A stretch of DNA of 64,000 bases from Parelaphostrongylus tenuis (lineage: Eukaryota; Nematoda; Chromadorea; Rhabditida; Metastrongylidae), in NCBI GenBank assembly GCA_019055375.1, contig JAHQIW010005224.1:186001-250000 (forward strand). The letters run 5' to 3'. Under the pieces are notes generated by a model. That model searched no databases, was not told where the DNA came from, and saw only the letters and a program-made list of their open reading frames with translations. Within the stretch, counting starts at the first letter, position 1, and every line of letters starts with the position of its first letter. This document shows, piece by piece, positions 11,172 to 23,100 of this stretch. The translations under genes were made by a program, and so were the position numbers.

Positions 11172-14100
11172 ATGGCAGCTTGTTCTAAGGCTGAATACCT
11201 CCAGCGATATCTTTCCTCTGATAAGGACGAGGCGGCGGCGAAGAAGAAGAAAAAGCGGAGGACAAAAGAAGCTACTCGAGCGGCTGGGTGAGTCCAAGCT
11301 GTTTCCTAGGGCTCTCTGTATTGTATTAGACGTATCAGGCAACAAGATTGGCGCAGTGGTCAGCACGACGCGCGGGAAAGAGCGATTTGCGGGTTCGAAT
11401 CCCGTCCGACGTTCAATGTTATGCAAATCACTCAACATTATATGTATATAATCACAAGCTTCAGCTTCATGCAATCAACGAGATTCCTACATTAATCGCC
11501 TTTTAGTATTGTTATGATGTAGAGTGATATGCAAAACTCTGAATCCCAGCCGGGAATCGAACCCACTTCTCGCCCTTTTTGGGGACGTGCGCTAACCAAT
11601 TGCACCACCGAGGCTCCTGTTTTGCTATCACTCTGTCTGCGATACGAGATATCGATCTGTCAGCAACCAATCGTCTATTGGATATCTGTAATAATGAGAA
11701 TTCTTCACTTAACCCTTTGAGGATCAGCGTTGATAGGCATGCGACGTCTCGCCTTCGCTTTCCCACGTGACGCAGCAACCGTCATGGCAGTAGCTGAGTG
11801 AGGTTTAATGTCGTGCGACACGGTGAGCAACACACCGTTTCGTCCTTACGGTGTCAGTCTTAACTTATTCAATGCCAGTATGGGTCACCAGGCCAAACTA
11901 TCGGCAGTGAGTTGCTGGCAGATCGATTGTTTGTATCACAGAACGAGTGGTATCAGAAGAGAACTTTTGTAGTGCAACTGGTTAGCACATGTCCCCAGAA
12001 AGGGTGAAGTGCGGGTTCAATTCCCGTCAGAGGCTAAGCGCTTTGCATATCACACTGTATTATTCTATGTATGGTTAGAAAATTTTCTTCGATCAGGCTG
12101 CGTATTGTCGAAGACGACGCTTTTATAGCAGTGTCAGCCCAGTTCAAAAATGTCGACTCTGACGAGGAGAAGGAGGATATCGCTATAATCTCCAGTATAA
12201 CCAAGCAGGTATGTCATCTATGTAGCTGTTTTCAATTGATTTTCTTGACAGTGATGGCTTCAGGTGGAAGAGAAAGCTCGTGAAGCTCCGAGGTTTCGGA
12301 ATTCGTTTCAACCACTCGACGAAGTCAAGTGTGAACCGTCGTCACCGTCGGCTGAAGCAAGAAAGAGCGGTTAGAGTTAGATCTTCGATGGTAAATGTGT
12401 TCCTGAAATCAGCTATCTCGCTGAATTTCTATAGTTTCCAAAGAGTATGACTTGAGATGAGCGCATGTGGCGCAGTGGTTGGAGGTGCCCTGCGTCGCAC
12501 ACGAGGTCACTGGTTCGATCTCACGCTCATGGCTCACCAAGCTATCCATCCCTCCGGGGTCGGTAAATTGGTACCAGACAGGTCTCAGACTTGTCTGGGA
12601 GGATAAGCAGCATTGACTAGGTTCAGCGGGAGGCCACCGCGTGTCATTGTAAAGGCCAGATGTGCATTCAATCACCTCAAACGAAGTTAAAAATTGAAGT
12701 CGAATGCATGGCGCATCCCTCAGGGATTGATCAACGCCGACAGCTTCATCCTTTATCCTTATGACTTGAGATTGACTCGAGAGGGTTGTAGTTCACCTTC
12801 GCTACATAGGAGTAAGCCTTGAAAATACGTTTCCCTTGTTTCTTTTTCATAGTATTCTAAATAACGAGCAGCTCTGCTGTTTAATAGAGTTTAGAAAGTC
12901 AATTTGACAACTACTTTTTGTTCCTCGATAAAATATACACATGAATCACTTATTGGAAGTTTTTTTTTCAGGTATTTTTCGGTTATAAAGGGGGCAAATG
13001 AGAAACCGAAGGTTATTTGCTAGACAGGAACTTTTTATACGATTGTTAGTAATCATTCGAAAGCTTAGATTTCTGCATACAGTCCCACGTTTCCGTATTT
13101 CGAAATAGTTTTTTGTGACGTTGTTACAGGAGGAAATTCCTTGCGTTACGTACGCGCATGTTTCTCGCTGGACAAAGCTCTTTCTTTGGACCATTAGAAA
13201 TTATTCGATAGCGCAATGTTTGCTGATTCTAATGCTGTCCTCACATCGTGAAAGGACGGTTTCTCTGCAACGCAACAGGTAAAAAGTTGAATTCGCATGT
13301 GCGACCAAGGTGGTCTTTGGCCAATTCACGTGGCACGGGGATCGCAGATGGGAATTCAACTTGTTTTATCTGCTGCGTTGCAGATAAACCGTCCTTTCAG
13401 GATGTAAGGACAGCGTTCGAATCAGTAAACATCGCGCTATCGAATGATTATTAATAGTCCAAGGAACTCTGTTCGGCGAAAAATATGCGCGTCTGCGGCT
13501 CGTTTTATTTTGAGTTTTACAACGTTGTAAAATAGTGTTCTGAAAAACCGGCAACGTGGGATTGTAGCCAGAAATCTCAGCTTCCGAATGATTACTAACT
13601 TTTCTATATATAACTTTTCTATATAAACAATTCCTTTCCAGTTAGTAAGGTCGGTTTTTCATTTGTTCCCTCATAACCGAAAAGTACCGCTTTTCCTCGT
13701 ATACAATCTTCTATTCAGAGAGTTACGTTGGTTCCGACGACGACGATCTTTCGCAGTCTCGTCGAAAGGGTGAGTTCTCGCCGTCATAGATACTTCAATT
13801 ACTAAGAATCTTCACATATTCACCTTGCTTGTCCCTTATTACCAGTATAAGCTCTTTTTTCCTCTGTTTAGAAGTAAGCGGTAGAGTGATTAATAACGCA
13901 GTAATAGTGATGCCCTGCACAAGACTGTAAAGACGGTGCCGTTCGATCTTGTTCTGGGCTTACCAGGCCTCTCATTCCTCGGGGATTGAGAACTTGGGAG
14001 CAGATTTGCTCTGAGAACAGTTCGCTAACTGCAGTCCAATTGGGAATGCTATTGCCCAGCTATGCCAAGATTGCAGAGGAATCGACTTGATTAGCTTTAC

Positions 14101-17100
14101 GACCTAAAAAAGTAGACAGCTCGAACACCAGGATAACCCAAACTTGAAAGTTCCTTACTACGCATCTATTTGGTTTTTTGGTAATAACGATAACATATCG
14201 CGCATGTGGCGCAGTGGTTAGAGGTACTCTGCGTCGCACACGAGGTCAATGGTTCGATCTCGCGCTTTTAGCTCACCAAGCTATCCATCTCTGCGCGGTC
14301 GGTAAATAGGTACCAGACAGGTCTCAGACTTGTCTGGGAGGACAGGCAGCACTGACTCGTTTCAGCGGGAGACCACCACGAGTCATTGTAAAGGCCAGGT
14401 ATGCATTCAATCACCTCAAACGAAGATAAGAATTGAAGTCGAATGCATGGCGCATCCCTCAGGGATTGATCAACGCCGAGAGCTCTGTCTGTCTGCTAAT
14501 AACGATAACATAGATGTAGATCACCTATCTCATTCACTTATGGTAATATAAATGTTTCATGACCATTCTTCTGTCACTTCTAGCTTCAAAATTGATACCT
14601 TTCAAAGAAGTGATAATACTGGAATTTGTTCCTTTTAGCGAAATGTCGTCATGATTCGGATTCTGATCAATCTCCTCAGAGATATCGTGAGTTTGAGAAT
14701 TTGTGTCAATATTTCTTCTAGAAATATGAGCTCCTCCTTTTTTAGGTAATGTCCATAAATCCCTAATTCTGCATTTTTGTAATACTTTAGAGACATCTAG
14801 GGGTAATGAGTGATAGCAAGCGGTTCGACCCTAGACGTTAGTTGAGCCCACGTTTCACCCAGGCGGGGCGCATGTTATCAACTATACCACTGAGAGCACC
14901 GCTTTGATACCACTTGGCGTTATATCCTTGAGGTATAGCAATATATCGAATAGCGGGTGGTCTCGATGTGTGTGTTAATACGCGCTTTGACTTGAAGGAG
15001 AGACGGGATCATCTTTCTGCGGAAGTCGAATTGTTCATGTACCATTCAGTACTTTTCGATGGCGCTATTATGACACTCTTCTTGAAAGCAGTGAAAATAG
15101 AGAAGTCGACTCGGTTTTGCGCTTCAGAGACTTTTCAGAATAAAAATGTAGCATGTGTAGCGTTTCCTGACATAATCTACAAATATCCTCTTTGCAGTAT
15201 TTACGGCTGCAGACTGCTTCGAATATGATAATTATAAACTTTTTCTATTTATATTCAAAGGTGGCACTGAGCAGATGGCAACTAAACGACACCACGAGGC
15301 TGATCAGTCATCTTCAAGGCGGCATGACCGACGAAGTACGAGTATCTCACCAAGGAGACATAGTGAGTCTGAGTTCACTTACCCTAGGCATGTATCTTCA
15401 ATAGATTATTCGTTATAATATGTCATACAGGAGGCAGTCGGGTACTTTTCGGCTACAAGGCAACAAATCAACGTTCGACCTCATTCGCTGTATAAGAATC
15501 TCTCATAAAAACGTGGCGCGATTTTCGAAAAGACCCTTTTAAAACGTTGTAAAGTACAAAAAATTACAATAGATCCTTTCATCATTAATTGAGCCAACTT
15601 GTCATGTGGTCTCGTAAGGGCTCTTGTACAGCTCGATACACGTGTTTTGTCCTTACAGACTGGTCAGTGAGAGAACTGACTATAAAAAATCGAAAGACGA
15701 CGGGTTCTGCCCAACTGACGAGTCTGTAAGGACGAAGCACGTGTATCGGGCTGTACATGAGCTCTTACCAGACCATATGACAAGTTGGCTCAAGTAATAA
15801 TGAAAGGATCTATTGAAATTTGACCGGGGTCTTAGCAAAACACTTGTAATGAAGGTACAAAAAATTACGTTCCACATGCGCATATTTCTCGCCGGACAGA
15901 CCTCTCTTTCAGTCTAATAGTAACCACTCGATAGCGTAGGATTTAAGAATGGACAACGCTGTGCTTATTCTCTGGAATGACCGTTCCTCTGCAATGCAGC
16001 AGGAAAAATAAGGTCAAATTCACTTACGCGGGCAAGGGGATTTTGCTGCCCTACGGGGTGTGGAGCGTATGTGGCCGTTTCATCACGCCAACCGATTGAT
16101 TAGTCCTGCGAGCCATAGGAAAGTATCATTCCTGTTATACAATTAGGAGCTATTTCTCGAAACTCCAGATGAAACGTCTGACTCCACTATCAGAAGATTT
16201 TCTCTACACGTTCATGTGCTTTCCTGCTTCCAGCGAAGCAATCGTTGAATCGCGGGGCCGATGTAAAACCTAATCTTATTTTGAATGTTACAGCGTTATA
16301 AAAGGGTCTTTTTGAGAACCGACTGTTTACCGCTCTAGCCAGAAATTCAAGCTTTTAAATATTACTAACACTCCTAAGAAAAATTCTTGTACACAAATGA
16401 AGTCGAATATTCATTTGTATTCTTATAAGGGAAAAATCCGACAATCGCTATAACGAGTTTGTATAGGACTAGAGCGTTTTCCCAATGGGAGTGAAATGCG
16501 CGTTGAAATGCGGGGTCGAAAGTTTTGAAGATCACTCAGCAGCCTTGGATGTTATGTGTTAAGTTCACGATTTAGTAAGGGTAAGGATTATTTTATTTGG
16601 AGAAAATAAAGAGCTGTTGTAATATCCGGATCTTGCAATTTCTTATTCAGAAATCACTCTTTCTAAGGAAAAAGGTCTTATATTATTTCGTTAAAGAGGG
16701 CGTTTGTGGTGTAGTGGTTGGAGAGCCCTTAGAATAACATACATGGTTGATGGTTCGACACCCGTGCATCACCAACCCCTCTATCTCTCCGCGATGGATG
16801 TTGATAAATCGTTGGGTCATGGAAAGTCATTATAGAGTCAGATACATTCAGTGATCTCTAACGATTCTTGATGGAGTAGGATGCATAGCGCATCCCTCCG
16901 AGATCGATCAACGCCGAGAGCTTTTACCCTACTATGCCACGTCAAACAATGATCGTTTACTGATTTTTTTCCGGGTTTATTTGGTGATTTAAAGATTCCA
17001 TCGTAATCGTTTACCAATCGAGAGATTTTCAGGAAGCTCTCACAAAGAGTCCAGCAACGCGGTCAAGGTTGAAGTTGATTCGGATCTGTCACCACCAAGA

Positions 17101-20100
17101 AAAGGTTTAGTCAATTTTCACTGTCGATCCTTTTTGTGTTTATATCATTAGGATGGAAAGAAAGTTTTGGGACATTTGTAAATGACTGAAGTCCAAGCAT
17201 GATTTTCAAACAACAACAATAATAACTATTTTCCAAAATAAAGGCCGTCGTTTTTCACGACTTCCTGCCGTTGGTCCACCAAGTTTCGGATCTGGTCGAA
17301 GTACCATTCCTTAGACTCAAAATCAAAGAACTCGACATCCTTCTTCAACTTGATCGGACAATGCTAATCAGCGACTCTTCAGAAGGCGTTTAATTGACGG
17401 GATATTGTTGTGGATTCTTGTGGACAAACTTATGCTGTTGGAGATGAGTTAGCTCAGCTTCGATCGCCAATTCGCGAGCACTTGACGACGGTTATCTTCC
17501 AAAGCAGCAATCATTTGATCTTCGTTGTTCAACTTTTTGGACGTCCTAAACGAGGCTTGTCTTCGAGGTCAAGATCTCGGGTTTCGAGAAGTTTGGAACC
17601 AGCATACAGCAGCAGATTTGCTTGTTGTGCCTTCCCCTTCAACTTCGTTGATTTCATCGATTGCACGTCGCTGTGAAGAGCACCCTTTTTCCAATAAAGA
17701 CGCAATAAAACACGAATTTCGATTGTATAGTTGGACATGACGGAGGCTTGTAACAAAGTGAAAATAGAGACGAATGACGTCTAGACCTTCAGTGGGAAAA
17801 TTCCACATAAGGAGCTGCAATATCCCCATAATATGCACTGTAATTATCTCATGCCTATCAAGGTGCCCCAGAACTTTATTTTTAACCTAGTAGTTAGGGG
17901 TCTTAGGCTGCTCAACTCCACTCGTCGTTGTAGAAAAAGAGGTAGCTGGCATCTCGATATCCTAGAAAATTTTCTCTTTTGCTTTTTTTTACCACAGAAG
18001 AGGTGACATGACGTTTTCACATATTTTTCTGTTGTTATCTCAAAATTATTTCAGTTCCGAAACACCACGAGCGAAAGTCGCACGGATCTGATTCTGATCA
18101 GTCACCACCTCGGAGACGTGGGTGGACATTTTATTATTAAGTTAAACTTTATATCAACAAATTCTTAAGTTCTCCGTGCAATTTCCAGAGCGATTGCGTC
18201 GACATGGTTCTCAGAAAAATGAAGTCGACTCGGATCAATCACCGCCTAGAAAAGGTACTTTTTTCCATGCCATTGCTTCTCATCGTTTGTCGGGGTTTTT
18301 TCTCTGACTTCGTTTGATTCATGATTATTTGTGATATCAGAAGGTATAATGTTATGGAAGTCTATTGAAGTTCTGCTTCTACTAAGTGAACACATCTTAT
18401 AATTGAATTTTAAGGGCCATCTAGAGGTAGAGAAGAATCGGACTCAGATCAGTCTCCTCCCAGAAAACCAGGTATGCTGAATTTTTCTCCTGCTATTATC
18501 TCTTAATAAGTTCTCCAAGGATTCCTTCTGTTTTGTAAGCTCCTGTAATTTGTCAAGAAAATCCTTTGTTATGGAAATACTGTAGCTTTTTCTCATTTTT
18601 TGTCAAAGTCTTTTTTTTGCTTGAGAATCCCTGTGTTACAAGATGAGAGTGGAATCCTACGACATTCTATCAAGTTCTCAGTGTCAATCTTTGATTATTA
18701 TAAGTCAGTTTTCAGCACGATCTAGGGGTAGAAGGGAATCAGACTCGGATGAGTCTCCTCCTAGAAAACATGGTATGTTTGATTTTTCTATTGCTGTTAT
18801 ATCCTGATTGAGTTAACAACGATTCTTTTTTGACTTGTCTTAAGACCGTTTGTACTTCAACGATGCACAAACTTTCCAAGAGCCTTTTTCGCTGGATAGA
18901 GCTTTTTTCTTAGCTTCTTAATGGCAGTGCTGTTGCCTGAATTTCGGTAATCCCAATGCCGTACTTGGTTTACGGAAAGTCCTTCTTAGTACCTCGTAGG
19001 AACGAAGTTATATATCTCATTTGGTTTGCTTTGCTCGCTCGGCTAGGGCATGTGGACAGCTTTTCGCTAGGTTTTCTAAAAGTTGTTCGATAGAAATTTC
19101 GAGACCAAAATTGGTTTACAAAGAAGTGTTTATAGAGCACTGTAAAGGCGAAAAACAGTACATTTCATACTCTAAGTAGTTAAACTGCCACTTGAACCTC
19201 GATGCCTTTTTTCATAATTTCATAGCGGTAATATATAAGGAAAATGAAAGGTGCTAGCGATAGATCGATGAAACAAGGTCTCTTCCACGATCATAAAATC
19301 GGAAAGCCAGAAACATGAAAATTTATTAAATATTTGACGAAAATCGCGTTTAGAGGTGATATCGAAATCGTCGCGCCCAGCGCGATTTCCGTTACATACT
19401 TAGTAATTTTTTTCTCGTTTTGAAGAGATTCTTGAATTTCTTTCAAAATTCTGATATATCACAATTTGCTGTCCACGTTCATATGCTATTGTTGCATATA
19501 TTCTTGAGTGCGAAACGTAATTTTCTTCCGTTTTTGTTGAGACTTTTAAGAACCAAGCTCAGTTTCAGAATTACCGTTTCTCAAGCTATCGAAGAAGTAT
19601 TAAGACATAGGTGAAAAATGAAACAAACTTCAAGCGAGCAAAAAATGTGTGGCATTAAAAGAACTGATTACAATAATGAAATCGCCGAGATAAGGCTATT
19701 GAATGATCGCCAAAAGTCCAAAGGATAAGCAAAAAAGGCTCTGACTCGGGCGGATCAAAGCTTTACTAATTGGTCTGAAGTATCCTGCGGTCGAAAATAA
19801 CAGTTTTTTCCCCATGTTTTCTCAACGTTCTTCCAACTTGTTCGAGAATGGATGTGCTATAAGGATAACTTAGACTGTTACGAGAGTTTATTAACATTTT
19901 AATACAATCGTGTTATCCGGGATAACTCAGTTTTCAGCGCGATCCAGAGGTAGAAGGGAATCAGACTCGGATCAATCTCTTCCCAGAAAGCACGGTGTGT
20001 TACACTCTCCTAGAGGTCTCTAGGCTTATTGTTTCTCTCCAGCTTTAGCTATTAATGATTATGCTTTAGATAAGGAGACATCTCACGGTTCTAGAAGGCG

Positions 20101-23100
20101 TACACGGCACGACAATGGTTAGTTTATTCGCAGTAAACCTTTGTAACTTTTCGATTCCGATATCCTGTTTGTTTGAATAAGCTTTAATCTGGTCCAATAA
20201 ACTTCTCTAGTCACACCGTTTCCAGCTTCAAATCGTAAATGCTTAAGTACTATCTTTTACCCAAATATATTGGTCGTACATCATTCACAAGTTTTCTCTC
20301 GCCATGTACGATGTTAAGAGCCCATGTGGCGCAGTGGTCAGAGGTGCTTTGCGTCGCACACGAGGTCAGTGGCTCGCGCTCCTGGCTCACCAAGCCATTC
20401 ATCTCTCCGTGATTGGTAAATCGGTACTAGATTAGTCTCAGGCTTGTCTGGGAGGATAAGCTGCACTGAATAGGTACAACGGTAAGCCACCGCGAGTCAC
20501 TGTAATGGCCAGATGGACATAGTTGAATACAGGCTATTTTAGAGCAAATGTAAATTTGATATCAAACCTAACTTTCATGGACATAGAAGACCCATATAAG
20601 GGTTTAAAATAAAACATGAGAAAATTGTTTAGTTGGTTTTCTAAGCTTTAATATAGTTTTTTCCTAGCGCTTTCTTTTTCCACCGTTACGATATGAATTT
20701 TACTTTTCTTGCTCACAGTTTACTCAGTTGTCTTAAACTTCAGCAGAAAGAATGGCCATGATTTAAGCAAATTCTTCTACCTAACATCTGAGTGAAAGAG
20801 TCAAATCTGAGATGTTTCTCCAGGCCGAACGCGTGACCAAGATAAGTGGCATCGTAATCGACGCGTGGCTTCACCAGAGCTGTTGAGCAAAGAAGCTAAG
20901 CGAACTCTTGATGGGAAGGTGAGAGAAACTTCAAAGTCCGTTCGCTTCAATTTTTTCCTTTCATTTGAAGAGTACTAATCGAAATGTCGTTCCGAAAACT
21001 TCTTCTTTTTTATGTATAGTAATCCATAATAAGAGCGCGTAAGGCGTACTGGTTAAAGGTGCTCTGCCACTTAAATGATCAATTATTCGATGTGTATGGT
21101 TGTACACCTCGCTCAAGGCTCCCCCAAAACTTCTAGTTGTCGGGGATCGGTGATTTACTAGCAGACTTGTCTGGGAGGATAGGCACTGACTTGATATATC
21201 ATTAGGCCACCAAGGGTAATCGTAAAGGCCAGATATGCATTCAGTCACGCGATGCTAGATGAAGACGAAAGCATGACTAATTTCTCAGAAATTGGTCCGC
21301 AGCGAGAGCTTAATGAACTTTTTATCTACTGCAAGCCCTTCTAAGCTATAGGTAATCATTTTACATAGTTGATAGAACTATCAGTCATAAACGTGGAATT
21401 AGCCAAAGGCTTGTTGTTAAATGGCTGAATTTTACCTCGTTGTTTTTCTTCTAGATAGCTGGACTTCAGTCTGCTGATGATCTCAAAAAGGAGTCTGAAG
21501 AACTTCGAAAACGTGAAGAAAAAGTGGGCGACATTCACTCAACGTAACATCAAGTTTTTCAATTTCGTATTCTTTTTTTAAGATGTTCGAAGAACTGGAC
21601 GCCTCAATAAGTGGAAGGGATGCAGTCACTACTTTGAGGCAAAAACAGGTGCGAAAAGGTAAGTGTTTCAACAATCAGTTTCCTTATCGTACGAGTTCAT
21701 TCTGCTCAATCAATGTACCAGTGAGTTTTTTTTTGTTGTTATAGGAAAGGATAAACCAGAAGACAAAGAGAGAAAGGAACGGGAAGCCAAGAAGCAAGCT
21801 GAACTGCAAGAAAAGTATGATCTTTGGAATAAAGGCGTGGCTCAGACTGAGAAGGTAGTTGCTTGGTTAAATCTATTGTTGAAGGTCTCATGGGTTACCC
21901 TAAAGATACATCTGAAGGCCTGAGAGGTATGCAAAGCATTCAACATTAGTAGGAAGTTGAACCCGAGTTTCATCCATATTGCCCCGTCGTGGGCGATACG
22001 CGGGTTTAACTCTCGCCCGATGTCGACGTTTTGCATACCACATAGTACTTTCACATGTACATTTACAACATCAAAACACTGCTGGAAAGCGGTAAATGAA
22101 GAATTCAGAAATATTCTACTCTGAATATAATTTAAGCGTGAACAACAACTAGAAGAGATGGCACGCGTGGCAGCCGAACCATTAGCACGCATGGTAGACG
22201 ACGAAGAAATGAATAAGCACCTAAAAGAGATTGTCCATGAGGAGGACCCAATGGCACCCATGTTGCAGAGCAAGAAACGCGAAGCTGCTATTGACCGTGG
22301 CGATCTAGGTAAGATGCTTTTATTCTACGTTGTTACGTAATATAATTGGTACTTTTCCGTTATAGCAATCCGATTCCAGATCTTTTCAATTTTTTTCCAG
22401 ACTTTTAGTTGTCGCTCGGTAGTTCAAATATCAGCAAATCTGATATAAAGTTTCTGTAAAGGCCTTTCTAATGTGCGCTAGCAGAGAAAAGATTTTCTCG
22501 TTTCCTTCAGGTTTTCCGAATGAGAATTGTGAAAGAAACTTATTCTATCGTTTCATGGACATAGGTTTTTATTTTTATTCTATATTGTCAAATAAAATCG
22601 CTATAAGTCTTGGCTTGAATTATGCGAAACATAATCTTCTTTTCTTTCGAATCGAGTGTTTTCTTAAGACCACAGCTCAAACTCAATATGCCTGATAATC
22701 ATTTTTTGAGCCACGCATGTCAGTGGTCTGTCAAGGAGGGCTGACTTATAGAACCCGATACACGTGTTTCGATCTTGCGATCTCGTCAGTCTTCTTTTCG
22801 CTCTTACAGTGCTCTTTCAAGACCTATGGAGATACCAAATTCGCCTTTGAAATCATCTTGGTTTTTACCATCGAGTAGTTATTAAGATCAATTTCAAAAG
22901 CCCATTCACATATCCTACCCGCCTTGGTGCCGTGAACAAGCGCATCACAAAATTACCTCGAGTTGAACTATCGAATGGCCAGTAAAAGTTTGAAAAGTGG
23001 AGAAAGCGTTGCCTTCAAATTTTTAATAATGGACTATAATGGAATGGACTTGCTGTTCTTGTTTTGATTTCAGTACTTCGATTGTAATTGGTATTTTAGT

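Noticed and set aside
11800..11860. Minus-strand GGACGAAAC next to CTGACAC, considered as another hammerhead
   Set aside because: The stretch after CTGA does not continue GA and no stem II can be drawn. It belongs to a TTAACCC-type repeat.
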